A stretch of 56,641 nt of DNA from Bacteroidales bacterium UBA1187. Lineage in GTDB: Bacteria; Bacteroidota; Bacteroidia; Bacteroidales; Paludibacteraceae. Positions within the stretch are counted from its first letter, which is position 1. Every line of letters begins with the position of its first letter. Below, one piece after another: positions 1 to 8,395 of the stretch. The DNA lies in assembly GCA_002309835.1 (NCBI GenBank), contig DBYL01000018.1, positions 1 to 56,641 of the forward strand, in the 5' to 3' direction. The translations under genes and the position numbers were made by a program. The notes beneath the pieces were generated by a model. That model worked only from the letters and a program-made list of their open reading frames with translations. It was not told the DNA's origin and did not search any database.

Positions 1-18
1 CGAATCCCTCACTCTCCG
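1..18 (+). tRNA. 3' end of a tRNA, probably tRNA-Ser (cut by window edge)
   Basis: The first 18 bases read as the end of a TpsiC loop, the 3' strand of the T stem (CCCTC) and the 3' strand of an acceptor stem (ACTCTCC) followed by a G. That G would be the discriminator base, as in serine tRNAs, and the acceptor strand would pair with GGAGAGT, a common start of bacterial tRNA-Ser. CCA is not fully encoded (CA follows). The anticodon lies outside the window, so the amino acid is inferred from the acceptor end only. Confidence 0.6.
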
Positions 19-23
19 CAAAG

Positions 24-49
24 AAAGGGTCCTTGTTGGGCTCTTTTTT
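24..49 (+). terminator. Rho-independent terminator after the tRNA
   Basis: AAAGGGTCC (24-32) pairs with GGGCTCTTT (38-46), with two G-U wobbles and a 5-base loop, and the stem runs into a T tract. It lies six bases after the tRNA end. Confidence 0.6.
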
Positions 50-100
50 CGTTAAAAACGTCTTATTTCGCAAGCTCAAACGATTATTTTCTCCGAAAAT

Positions 101-132
101 TTTGCGTATGTCATTTTTTTGTAGTAAATTTG
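101..132 (+). promoter_or_regulatory. Bacteroidota-type promoter of the DUF349-ftsE-sufE unit
   Basis: A -33 box TTTG (101-104) lies exactly 20 bp before a -7 box TAAATTTG (125-132), followed by GCAC. This matches the known Bacteroidota sigma consensus TTTG/TAnnTTTG. Transcription should start a few bases downstream, giving a short leader before the ATG at 160. Confidence 0.75.
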
Positions 133-152
133 CACGCAAATTTGTGCAAATT
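126..152 (+). promoter_or_regulatory. Nested inverted repeats at the transcription start
   Basis: AAATTTGC (126-133) and GCAAATTT (136-143) form a perfect 8-bp inverted repeat with a 2-base gap. AATTTGCAC (127-135) and GTGCAAATT (144-152) form a perfect 9-bp inverted repeat with an 8-base gap. The two pairings exclude each other and overlap the -7 box. A related dyad sits at the same place before the GH3 gene and nadE. It could be an operator or a leader hairpin; no function is known to me. Confidence 0.45.
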
Positions 153-159
153 GATTGTT

Positions 160-1389
160 ATGGCAAATACACGACAAGAACTTATTGAGGAATTGAAGGC
201 CTTGCTCGACCAGGATGTTACGGCAGTGAAGGACCAGGTGGATCACATTAAGACGCAGTTCTACCGCGAAGCGGAAGAGGTGGCAGAAGGAGCTGAGCAA
301 GCGAGTGCAGAACTCGAGGAGCAGTTCAAGGCCGTGCTGGCGGAATATAAGGTCAAGCGCGCTCAGGCGGCTGCGAAACTTAACGAGGAGTTGGAATCTA
401 ACCTCGCTCGTAAGCAGGCTATCCTCGAGGAGATGAAGGCTCTCGCCGAAGGCGAAACGGATGGCGTGATGGCGAATCTCCAGCGTATGCGTGAGTTGCA
501 GGCGGAGTGGAAGAAGATTGGCGAAGTGCCCGCTACGCGTGTGCAGGAGTTGCGCAAAGCCTATCAGAAATACCAAGAGCAGTTCTATGACCTCGTGAAG
601 ATTAACATCGAGTTGCGCGATTTGGATTTCAAGAAAAATCTGGAACTGAAGACCAAACTCTGTGAAGCTGCCGAGAAATTACAGAAGAGCGAGAATATCG
701 TTGAGGCTTCCCGTGCGCTCCAGCAACTCCATGACGAGTGGGCGGAAGTAGGACCTGTTGCGCGTGAGTTGCGTGAGGACCTCTGGAACCGCTTCAAAGA
801 GGCATCAACGGCTATCAATAAGAAGCACCAGGAGTATTTCGACCGCATTCACTCCAAGGAGAAAGAGAACCTCGAGGCGAAGCGCGCCATCATCGATAAG
901 CTCAAAGCCCTCATTCCGGAGGACGTAAAAGCATGGACACTCAAGCAATGCGAAGAAGCAACCGAGCAGGTACAACAGCTGCAAGCTGAGTGGCGTAAGA
1001 TAGGTTTCGCTCCGAAGAAATTCAACCAATCTATCTACGAAGAGTACCGCGCGGAGTGCGATCATTTCTTCAAAGCCAAGACCGAGTTCTTCCATGAGCT
1101 TCGCGCACGTCGTAAAGAGCGCGAGCAACAACATAAAGAGTATCTCGAACGCGTTAAAGCGCGTGAGGAACGCATGAAAGCCCGTGCCGAGAAGATCAAA
1201 GCTACCGGTGGCGAGAATGCCCGTAGAATCAAGGAGCGCCTCCAGCAGGAGATTAAGACAGCGGAGAATAACATCCTCTTCTTTACCGCTAAATCCAAGA
1301 CAGCCAACAAGTTGCTTGATGCTATGCAGAAGAAGATTGACGACCTCAAGAAGCAGTTAGCGGAGATAGAGGAAAAAATGGACGAATAA
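160..1389 (+). CDS. DUF349 repeat coiled-coil protein
   Basis: 409-residue, highly charged, mostly helical protein with at least three DUF349-type repeats. Each repeat carries an L-x-x-E-W core followed by a long helix, near residues 115-150, 190-230 and 270-310. Glu/Lys/Arg-rich coiled coil covers most of the rest. The ATG at 160 is chosen because the open frame upstream starts with a TTG inside the promoter -7 box. DUF349 proteins are common in Bacteroidota and their biochemical role is not established. It is the first gene of a unit with ftsE and sufE; one base separates it from ftsE. There is no signal peptide, so it is probably cytoplasmic. Confidence 0.9.
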   Translation: MANTRQELIEELKALLDQDVTAVKDQVDHIKTQFYREAEEVAEGAEQASAELEEQFKAVLAEYKVKRAQAAAKLNEELESNLARKQAILEEMKALAEGETDGVMANLQRMRELQAEWKKIGEVPATRVQELRKAYQKYQEQFYDLVKINIELRDLDFKKNLELKTKLCEAAEKLQKSENIVEASRALQQLHDEWAEVGPVARELREDLWNRFKEASTAINKKHQEYFDRIHSKEKENLEAKRAIIDKLKALIPEDVKAWTLKQCEEATEQVQQLQAEWRKIGFAPKKFNQSIYEEYRAECDHFFKAKTEFFHELRARRKEREQQHKEYLERVKAREERMKARAEKIKATGGENARRIKERLQQEIKTAENNILFFTAKSKTANKLLDAMQKKIDDLKKQLAEIEEKMDE

Positions 1390-1390
1390 G

Positions 1391-2053
1391 ATGGCTGAAC
1401 TCATTGAATATAAAGACGTTGAGATCCGTCAGGCAGAGCAGATCGTGCTGCATGACGTCAATCTGCACGTAGAGAGCGGAGAGATGATCTACCTGCTCGG
1501 AAAAGTAGGTAGCGGTAAATCTTCGTTGATGAAGACGATCTATGGCGCCTTGCCTATCACGGCCGGCGAAGCGAAAGTGCTGGAGTACGATATGTGCTCC
1601 ATCCGTCGCCGTAAACTGCCTTATCTCCGTCGCCGCTTAGGTATCATCTTCCAGGATTATAAGTTGCTCACCGATCGCTCGGTAGAGGAGAACCTCCTCT
1701 TTGTGCTGCGTGCCACGGGATGGAAGGATAAGAAACTCATGGCGGATCATGTGACCGAAGTGCTCAAGCAGGTCGGCATGGAGACGAAGGCCTATAAGAA
1801 ACCCTATGAACTCTCAGGAGGAGAGCAGCAACGTGTGGTCATCGCTCGTGCCCTTCTTAACTCGCCGGAGATGATCCTTGCGGATGAGCCTACCGGTAAC
1901 CTTGACTCAGAGACTGGTCGTGAGATTATGGACTTGCTCTATTCCATCAGTCAAGCCGGAATCACCGTGCTGATGTCTACGCATAATACCCACTGGCCGG
2001 AACTCTATCCCGGTAAGAAATGGTTCTTTGAGAATGGCGAAATCCATCAATGA
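1391..2053 (+). CDS. ftsE: Cell-division ABC transporter ATP-binding protein FtsE
   Basis: 220-residue single ABC ATPase domain with Walker A GKVGSGKSS (residues 37-45), signature LSGGEQQR, Walker B ending in ADEPT, and a late switch His (STHN). Size and sequence fit FtsE, which with the membrane protein FtsX links the divisome to periplasmic peptidoglycan hydrolases. No ftsX lies next to it in this window. A LolD-like ATPase is the main alternative, since the two families are close. The ATG follows the DUF349 stop by one base, and the 3' end overlaps the start of sufE by 20 bp, so translation is probably coupled. Confidence 0.85.
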   Translation: MAELIEYKDVEIRQAEQIVLHDVNLHVESGEMIYLLGKVGSGKSSLMKTIYGALPITAGEAKVLEYDMCSIRRRKLPYLRRRLGIIFQDYKLLTDRSVEENLLFVLRATGWKDKKLMADHVTEVLKQVGMETKAYKKPYELSGGEQQRVVIARALLNSPEMILADEPTGNLDSETGREIMDLLYSISQAGITVLMSTHNTHWPELYPGKKWFFENGEIHQ

Positions 2054-2462
2054 GATACAGGATGAGATCATAGAGGAGTTTGAACTCTTCGATGACTGGA
2101 TGGGGCGTTACCAACTCCTTGTCGATTACGGTAAGGAGTTGAAAAAGCACCCGATGCCGGAGGCCGATAAGACGAAAGCCAACCTCATAGACGGTTGTCA
2201 GTCCAATGTGTGGCTCACGGCGAAGATGGAGGAGGGTAATATTATCTTCACTGGCGATTCCGATGCCCTACTGGTACAAGGTATAGTAGTGCTACTCCTG
2301 AATGTGCTTAGCGGCCATACGCCGGAGGAAATACTGAAAGCCGACCTCTATTTTATTGATAGGATAGGCCTGCGGGAGCACCTTAGCCCCACGCGCAGTA
2401 ATGGCATTGCTGCTATGCTAAAACAGATGAAATTATACGCGCTCGCGTATCAAGCGAAATAG
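2034..2462 (+). CDS. sufE: SufE-family cysteine desulfurase partner
   Basis: 142-residue SufE-like protein. SufE takes persulfide sulfur from the cysteine desulfurase SufS and passes it to the SufBCD scaffold during Fe-S cluster assembly in the cytoplasm. The acceptor cysteine is visible in GCQSNVW (Cys55). The ATG at 2034 lies inside the ftsE 3' end; a TTG six bases earlier is possible but less likely. The last 30 bp overlap the 3' end of aroK on the other strand. No other suf gene is in the window. Confidence 0.9.
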   Translation: MAKSINEIQDEIIEEFELFDDWMGRYQLLVDYGKELKKHPMPEADKTKANLIDGCQSNVWLTAKMEEGNIIFTGDSDALLVQGIVVLLLNVLSGHTPEEILKADLYFIDRIGLREHLSPTRSNGIAAMLKQMKLYALAYQAK

Positions 2463-2978
2463 CTCTTCTGCAATCCGTTCATCGGATTGCTCATCGCATA
2501 CCTCGACATCTAATATATGGTGAGCCTGACTGTAGAACGGTTCACGTGCTTCTAATTGTGGCGCAATAAACGCCAGCAACTCTTCTTCCGTCTTGCCTTG
2601 TAGTATAGGCCGTTCGCTGAGGTCCGTCAGACTAAGACGCTTCGCTAGATGTTCGGGTTTCCAACGCAGGTATATGCTGGTGCCTAACTCCCGTAGACAC
2701 TCCATATTATCTTCCCAACACGGATAACCGCCTCCGGTAGCGTAAATCACATGCTCATATGGTATCTGGTCCGCCAGATCTTCTACTACGTATTTCTCTT
2801 TCTTACGAAAGTCTTCCAATCCGAACTGACGAATATACTCAGCCGTCGTATACCCATGTATATGCTCAAACGCCTCGTCTAAATCCACAAAATGCCAACC
2901 GAGTTTCTCGGCCAGCAGACGTCCTGCGGTGGTTTTCCCCGCACCCATATATCCTACAAGGTAGATTGGTAACTCCAT
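2433..2978 (-). CDS. aroK: Shikimate kinase
   Basis: 181-residue shikimate kinase (ATP + shikimate to shikimate 3-phosphate; aromatic amino acid pathway, cytoplasm). Visible are Walker A GYMGAGKTT (9-17), the shikimate-binding DLD (32-34), Arg in FRKKE near residue 58, the GGG motif in ATGGGYPCW, and RPIL near the lid. The start is the ATG at 2978 in front of the conserved P-loop; the frame is open further upstream but that part overlaps the preceding gene. It is the last gene of a minus-strand run that includes ispF, porV and porU. Its 3' end overlaps sufE tail to tail. Confidence 0.95.
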   Translation of the reverse strand: MELPIYLVGYMGAGKTTAGRLLAEKLGWHFVDLDEAFEHIHGYTTAEYIRQFGLEDFRKKEKYVVEDLADQIPYEHVIYATGGGYPCWEDNMECLRELGTSIYLRWKPEHLAKRLSLTDLSERPILQGKTEEELLAFIAPQLEAREPFYSQAHHILDVEVCDEQSDERIAEELFRLIRERV

Positions 2979-2979
2979 A

Positions 2980-3306
2980 TTAGTATTCCCAAGTATCGTT
3001 GTCTTTCCAAACGATGCGGCCGTTCTCGATAGTGGCCAGCGGGAAGATAGACGGAGTAGGGGACTGCGGCGATGCAATCAGCTGCCACTCCTTATTATAT
3101 ACACGCGCGCAAGAAGAACACTGCGGCGCGCAGACAGTCATCACCACGAGAATAGAGTCCGCTCCTTGATACACCTCCATAGAGGCGCTGTCCGTTAAGG
3201 CAACCCGTTCGTACGGGCCCTCTTGATAGACTACATGCGGATTGCCGCCTACTTGAAATAAGTTAGCGAGCAAGGAGAGTGATATAGAAAGGAAGAAAAT
3301 CTTCAA
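2980..3306 (-). CDS. Small exported protein, possibly related to DUF3256
   Basis: 108-residue protein with a hydrophobic N-terminus (about residues 1-16) that looks like a signal peptide. A Cys cluster C-x3-C-x2-C (Cys59, 63, 66) lies in a segment resembling the C-terminal part of the Bacteroidales family DUF3256. I recognise no enzymatic motif, and the DUF3256 link is from memory only. The only usable start is a TTG at 3306, which lies inside a 14-bp tandem repeat between this gene and ispF. It sits between ispF and aroK, with one base before the aroK start. Confidence 0.65.
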   Translation of the reverse strand: MKIFFLSISLSLLANLFQVGGNPHVVYQEGPYERVALTDSASMEVYQGADSILVVMTVCAPQCSSCARVYNKEWQLIASPQSPTPSIFPLATIENGRIVWKDNDTWEY

Positions 3307-3329
3307 TCTTAAATCTCCAATCTTAAATC
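3302..3329. repeat. Two tandem 14-bp units spanning the ispF stop and next start
   Basis: TTCAATCTTAAATC (3302-3315) is followed directly by TCCAATCTTAAATC (3316-3329); 13 of 14 bases match. The repeat contains the ispF stop codon and the TTG start of the downstream small protein. The 14-bp unit is twice the 7-bp period seen at other gene junctions in this window. Confidence 0.7.
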
Positions 3330-3793
3330 AGCAATGCGACCGCATTTGCTGCAATCCCTTCTTCTCGTCCTACGAACCCGAGGTGCTCGGTTGTCGTAGC
3401 TTTGAGACTTACTTGGTTGGGTTGCACACCCATCACCCGAGCCAGACACTCCTGCATAGCAGGGATAAACGGATTGAGTTTCGGCGCTTGTGCACAGATA
3501 GTGATGTCACAATTACCTAACTCGTACCCAGCCTCACGAATCATCACCATCACACGGCGAAGAAGTATCTTCGAGTCGATACCCTCGTATTCGTTGCCTT
3601 GCGTGTCCGGAAAATGATAACCTATATCGCGCATAGCGGCGGCACCCAGAATAGCGTCGCACAGCGCATGGATAACGACGTCCGCATCCGAGTGGCCTAA
3701 CAGACCACGCTCGCACGGCACCTCAATTCCCCCTAACCACAATTTGCGGTCAGGGGAGAACTGATGCACGTCGTATCCAAAACCTATACGCAT
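3323..3793 (-). CDS. ispF: 2-C-methyl-D-erythritol 2,4-cyclodiphosphate synthase
   Basis: 156-residue IspF, which cyclises 4-diphosphocytidyl-2-C-methyl-D-erythritol 2-phosphate to MEcPP with release of CMP in the MEP isoprenoid pathway. Metal ligands Asp8, His10 (GYDVH) and His42 (DADVVIHA) are present, as is the C-terminal TTTEHLGF(V)GR region. Length is normal for the family. It starts eight bases after porV ends and shares the minus-strand run with porU, porV and aroK. Other mep genes are not in the window. Confidence 0.97.
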   Translation of the reverse strand: MRIGFGYDVHQFSPDRKLWLGGIEVPCERGLLGHSDADVVIHALCDAILGAAAMRDIGYHFPDTQGNEYEGIDSKILLRRVMVMIREAGYELGNCDITICAQAPKLNPFIPAMQECLARVMGVQPNQVSLKATTTEHLGFVGREEGIAANAVALLI

Positions 3794-3801
3794 AGGTGGG
3801 A

Positions 3802-4986
3802 TTATTTATTCTTCTTGTTGTTGACAAGATCCTTGATGCCCGCGAGGTCGAAGCCCAGCGAGAAACGCATCGTCTGATCCAGCGGGTTGGTAGAAGCCAA
3901 ACCTACGCAGTACGATACATCCAAGGTCACAATAGAGAGGTGGAAACCGGCACCGAAGGTAACGTAGTTACGGTTACCTTTGTAGTAGTTTTCATAGCTG
4001 TAACCGGCACGAGCGAAGAACTGCTTGTTGTATGAATACTCGATACCTGCACCCCAGCGAACCTCGTTGAACTCTTCTTTAGAGCCACCCGGAGCGTCAG
4101 CGAAGGACTGGAACCAACCCTTAGCGGAGTTGATCTGCGAGTACTGCTCTTCAGTGTACTGCTGCGTGGTCTGATCCGGAGCAAACTTCGAAATACGGCT
4201 CGGAACAAGCATCTTGTTGGTCTCGAGGGTAAAGGTCAGGAAGTTGTATTTATCGCACGGCAACTCATATGTTACACCGATATTCATGCTTGCAGGGATG
4301 AAGTTACTGCGGTCCGGAGCATACGACATCTTGCCACCCAGATTCTTCAATGTGAAACCTAATGCAAAATGGCTGGTACCCATTGGTAACTCAATCGGCT
4401 GACGATAGTACAAACCGATGTCTGCGGCCATCGTCCAAGCTGCGTGATACTCAACGCCACCGGAAGTAGAGGCATTCATACCATTGTTCAGATCCGAATA
4501 GAGGAAACGAACAGCAACGCTCATCGATACATACTCATGCAACTTACGGAAATAACTCAGGTCGAGCGCCCACTCGTTAGGACGTACATTACCGATAATA
4601 TCGTTATTGCCATCCGTTAGAGACACATCACCCATAGAGAAATAGGTGAAGCTGGCACCGATACCACCACCGAGGTCACCGAAGTTATAGAAACCTGCGA
4701 GGTAAGCCAAGTCGATATCCCCTACCAATTTACGCAACCACGGCGTGTAGTTAGCAGTGATCCCACCCTTGGAGTACATGTAAGCGTACTTAGACGGGTT
4801 CCAGAATTGAGAATTAAAGTCTGCATCCGTAGATACACCGACGTCACCCATACCGGCTGCACGTGCATCAGGCGCGATAGAGAGGGATGGCATCGCTGTG
4901 ATCAGCGGGTTCATTGTTTCGTCCACAGCACGAGCGCTCAACGAGACGCACAATACTGCTGCGAGAGAAATTAAAATCTTTTTCAT
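3802..4986 (-). CDS. porV: Type IX secretion outer-membrane protein PorV
   Basis: 394-residue FadL/OmpP1-like beta-barrel with a signal peptide ending near ARA (about residue 20). The N-terminus after cleavage contains the conserved region around APDARAAGMGDVGV. PorV (LptO, PG27) shuttles cargo from the type IX translocon to the sortase PorU and is needed for secretion and A-LPS attachment. It lies directly downstream of porU with a 67-bp gap, an arrangement known in Bacteroidota. The gap holds no clear promoter, so it is probably cotranscribed with porU. Confidence 0.93.
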   Translation of the reverse strand: MKKILISLAAVLCVSLSARAVDETMNPLITAMPSLSIAPDARAAGMGDVGVSTDADFNSQFWNPSKYAYMYSKGGITANYTPWLRKLVGDIDLAYLAGFYNFGDLGGGIGASFTYFSMGDVSLTDGNNDIIGNVRPNEWALDLSYFRKLHEYVSMSVAVRFLYSDLNNGMNASTSGGVEYHAAWTMAADIGLYYRQPIELPMGTSHFALGFTLKNLGGKMSYAPDRSNFIPASMNIGVTYELPCDKYNFLTFTLETNKMLVPSRISKFAPDQTTQQYTEEQYSQINSAKGWFQSFADAPGGSKEEFNEVRWGAGIEYSYNKQFFARAGYSYENYYKGNRNYVTFGAGFHLSIVTLDVSYCVGLASTNPLDQTMRFSLGFDLAGIKDLVNNKKNK

Positions 4987-5053
4987 TTGTGTTGTTTATA
5001 ATGTTTTGTAATTAGTTTCTTTCTTTAAATTCAAGCGATATATACCATAGGCA

Positions 5054-8000
5054 TTATTTTGTTACGATGATTTTGCCGGAAGATATGCTGTATCCGCTTG
5101 TGGCCGATTTTATACGCACGCTATAAATATAGATACCTGCGTGCAATCCCATTTGCCCCAAGTTGATTGCTACCTGGTCCGGATTATTCTGTGTATGACT
5201 CCATATAAGTTGACCGGCCGTATTATACAGATAAACCTCCGTTTGGATCAGTTCATCCGGCTGGTCGTAATTGACAAGTAAATTGACTACACCCGCTGCC
5301 TGTACTGGGTTGGGGTAGGTAGTTACAGAGTAGATAGACGGATCAAGACCTGCTTCTACAATGAAGTTAAGTGTTTGTGTAGTACTATTATTCAGCAGAT
5401 CCCATGCGCGGAAAGTAAGGCTGTGCGCGCCGTTGGACAATTCCTCCATTAGGTAACTTACTTGTCCTGCCTGATAGCTGTTGTTCTCCGCCGTGAAATA
5501 CTCGTTGAGCGAATAAATCTGCTTAGCATCATCATCTACGATGAGCAGTAAGTCATGCCCGATACCTGCGCCGGCAGTATTGATACCACTGGAGTCTCTC
5601 AACTGCGCGAAGAAGCGCGGCGTAGCATATGTCTTATCGCCATCCTTGAAGGCAGGCGTATTGAGATAGATCTGCATCTCCGGTCCTGTTGTATCGGTCG
5701 TCAGTATACTACTTGTTCCACCAATCACAAAGTCCTCGAAATGGCCTACCGCCTCCGCGGTCTCCAGACTATCCGCCGTACGGGCATAATAGACAATGCG
5801 ACCGTTGCCATAGTTATAGCGGATATCTTTCGGCACCATGAAGGTGTATTCAAATCGTCCCTCTTTTACCTCGGTGGAACCGGAGAAAAGCGTATTCGTA
5901 TAGTCTTTATAGCTTACTACTTTTGCATCTCCGCCTACGTTATCATTATCGCGCGTCGGGATAGATTGAATCTTATCGTAGATAGTGATATCCACTTTTC
6001 CGTTAAAATCCTCGACTACTAATGCATCCTCATCAATAATCTGACCCTCTACGTGCTGTACACTCAAAGCATTGAGAGTGTCTATCGTGGTTGTCGTTTG
6101 TACCTGATATTCCGTCGGGTAGTTCATCCGCATCGCAGGGTCACCTAATAGCACATAGGGCAACTTATTCATATCCGAGCCCAGATTATTCTTTCCAATC
6201 GCAATTGCTTCGCCTAAGGTCATATCATAATGGTATGGATTGCGGTGACCAAAGAGAGTATCGCATACACTGCGGTTAAGGTTGGTGTTCTGCGTTGCAT
6301 AGACAGTACGCGTAGCGGCTAAGATACCTATCGCACCGCCGTTCGGATTCAGCACTGCTGCCTCGGCTGCACAACGCTTACCGGCATCGCACTGCGCGAA
6401 ATTACAGGTGGCGAATAACCAGAATGCCTGATTCTCATTTCGCATGCTCTCTATCTCTTTCAGATTGAGAATAGACTCATTCGTGATGGCGTTATATCCG
6501 CCGTGACCGGAGTAGTCGAAGAAGAGCACACCGCTCTTGAGCAGGTTAGCTACGCGGTTCTTGGCTAACGGATAGCTCTCGCCGCTGGCATTCACCTCTT
6601 GCGGATAAGCGTCCAGGAAAATCTTATTAACAACAAAATCCGGATTCTTCAGTCGTACGCGCTCGGCACTCACTTCCGAGGTCTCCGTATGCGTACCTCC
6701 CTCGCCGTCATCAGCTAGGAAGACTAACTGGTTCTTCCATTTACCGGTCTGCTCATTGTTGATATATCGAATCAACTTATCGACCATCGTCTGCGCTTCC
6801 GTCAGGTTATCAAACGGCAGACGTCCCACGCCGATGTCCATGCGACCCGTGGTGTCGGATATCCCCTCATCGTCGTCCAGAAAGCCGAAGTAGTCATCCG
6901 TCGCGTAGGCATTCACCTCATTGACGGAGTTTACCGCCTCATAAGTAAGTAGCAGTGCCTTGCCGGAGTTCGGCAATAACTTACGGTTGTCGAATGTACC
7001 ATGCCCCATCAGCAGTAACCAACGCGGTTTGGCGTTCACGCCGTCTGCGCGGTCGTATAACATCTTCATCAACCAGCGGTAAGCAGTGGCATCCGGCGTA
7101 CCGGAAGAGAACTCATTATATACCTGCTGGTCGGTTACAACGGCCCAGGTGATACCTTCTCTCGCCTCATGCGCCTTTGCTAAACGCGTAGAGACCTCTT
7201 CGTATCCCTCAGGACAGATGATGACGTAATCGATATTCTTCAGGCTATGCAAGTTCTGGTTAGCTACATTACCTACAACCTGTGCGCTTACCCATTTTGT
7301 ACCCTGAGGATTGAAAGCAACGTACTCGCGTACACCGCTTGCTTGCGAACCAATCCATACTATGGTGTCGCCCGATTGCGTGGTAGGCATGCGCTTGATG
7401 GCATTCAGGTCTGTCACATCCCATACTTGCGTGCTTGCCGTAGCGTCACTCAGGTGGAAACGAACGGGTGTATTGTAATAGTTGTTAGCGGTAGTGCGAA
7501 CAGGCAACCAACTCCCCTGCATCTTCAGCAGCGTAGGCGTGGTTATCTCAATGTAGTTCAACCATCCTAAGGCGCCTGCGGTACTGTTGTTAAAGGTCAA
7601 CTGAACCTGCTGCGTCTCAGCTACGGTAGTCGCAAGGCAGGAGACCGCATTGGTACATGCCATCGTATAGAAATCGCTATACGGCTTAATCGACATACTA
7701 CCGCTGCTGCCGTTGAAAACGTAGCGGAAAGAGGAATTGATCTTTGAATAACCGGCAACATCTATGTATGCGCGACTCTGCTCGCCCTCTACTGCATTCG
7801 GCGTGGAGAAAGAGAATGAACGTTTCTGATTCGGGTTAAACTGCTCGCCGTAGAACTCACGACCGCCACCGGAAATGCCGCTTCGGTCAATCAGGTTCAG
7901 GGAGTCTTTCTCATGTAGGTAATACGCGGAGTAGGTAGTGACATCTACGGGCGTACCGGTCGGAACCTCTGCTTCCGCCGGAGATAAAAGTTCGCCTACA

Positions 8001-8395
8001 TTATCGCTCAGCAAATAATAGCCGTAATCCGAATAGGTGTTCCGAGTATGTGCGAAGCGAGAACCCGTATAGCGCCAACTGATCGGGCCTTGTACATAGA
8101 AAAGCACGAAATCGTTTCCTACATATACCGGCACTTGCGGCAGATCATCTATCTTCTCCTTAGAGAAATCCTGCGTGAGCATTGCACCTCCGTATCCGAA
8201 TACGCGCAATTGGGTAGGCTCGATACCCGCGTTGCGAAGTTCGCCAAACGACATACGGCATATACCGCTCTCGCTCACGCGGATCTTCACCCAATGGCCG
8301 CTGCTCAGCACAGACTGCTCGGTATACGAATGAATACCCGCAGTCAGCGGAAGGCATAATGCCATGCATAGTAATATAGATAGAATTTTTCTCAT
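5054..8395 (-). CDS. porU: Type IX secretion system sortase PorU
   Basis: 1113-residue C25 (gingipain-type) peptidase. PorU removes the C-terminal signal domain of secreted cargo and joins the cargo to A-LPS on the cell surface. It has an N-terminal signal peptide, a caspase-like fold with His631 in SGHGG and Cys664 in FATCNF as the likely catalytic dyad, and a C-terminal beta-sandwich domain of the type IX class with a YPNP-like start and a G-x-Y-x-Y-S strand near the end. The His-Cys spacing of 33 residues matches Porphyromonas gingivalis PorU as I remember it. Its start overlaps the stop of the upstream FAH-like gene by 4 bp. Confidence 0.95.
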   Translation of the reverse strand: MRKILSILLCMALCLPLTAGIHSYTEQSVLSSGHWVKIRVSESGICRMSFGELRNAGIEPTQLRVFGYGGAMLTQDFSKEKIDDLPQVPVYVGNDFVLFYVQGPISWRYTGSRFAHTRNTYSDYGYYLLSDNVGELLSPAEAEVPTGTPVDVTTYSAYYLHEKDSLNLIDRSGISGGGREFYGEQFNPNQKRSFSFSTPNAVEGEQSRAYIDVAGYSKINSSFRYVFNGSSGSMSIKPYSDFYTMACTNAVSCLATTVAETQQVQLTFNNSTAGALGWLNYIEITTPTLLKMQGSWLPVRTTANNYYNTPVRFHLSDATASTQVWDVTDLNAIKRMPTTQSGDTIVWIGSQASGVREYVAFNPQGTKWVSAQVVGNVANQNLHSLKNIDYVIICPEGYEEVSTRLAKAHEAREGITWAVVTDQQVYNEFSSGTPDATAYRWLMKMLYDRADGVNAKPRWLLLMGHGTFDNRKLLPNSGKALLLTYEAVNSVNEVNAYATDDYFGFLDDDEGISDTTGRMDIGVGRLPFDNLTEAQTMVDKLIRYINNEQTGKWKNQLVFLADDGEGGTHTETSEVSAERVRLKNPDFVVNKIFLDAYPQEVNASGESYPLAKNRVANLLKSGVLFFDYSGHGGYNAITNESILNLKEIESMRNENQAFWLFATCNFAQCDAGKRCAAEAAVLNPNGGAIGILAATRTVYATQNTNLNRSVCDTLFGHRNPYHYDMTLGEAIAIGKNNLGSDMNKLPYVLLGDPAMRMNYPTEYQVQTTTTIDTLNALSVQHVEGQIIDEDALVVEDFNGKVDITIYDKIQSIPTRDNDNVGGDAKVVSYKDYTNTLFSGSTEVKEGRFEYTFMVPKDIRYNYGNGRIVYYARTADSLETAEAVGHFEDFVIGGTSSILTTDTTGPEMQIYLNTPAFKDGDKTYATPRFFAQLRDSSGINTAGAGIGHDLLLIVDDDAKQIYSLNEYFTAENNSYQAGQVSYLMEELSNGAHSLTFRAWDLLNNSTTQTLNFIVEAGLDPSIYSVTTYPNPVQAAGVVNLLVNYDQPDELIQTEVYLYNTAGQLIWSHTQNNPDQVAINLGQMGLHAGIYIYSVRIKSATSGYSISSGKIIVTK

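Noticed and set aside
2433..2462. Antisense regulation between sufE and aroK (and between MBOAT and nadD at 18759-18774)
   Set aside because: The 3' ends overlap by 30 and 16 bp with no terminator between, but short tail-to-tail overlaps are common in compact genomes and nothing else points to regulation.
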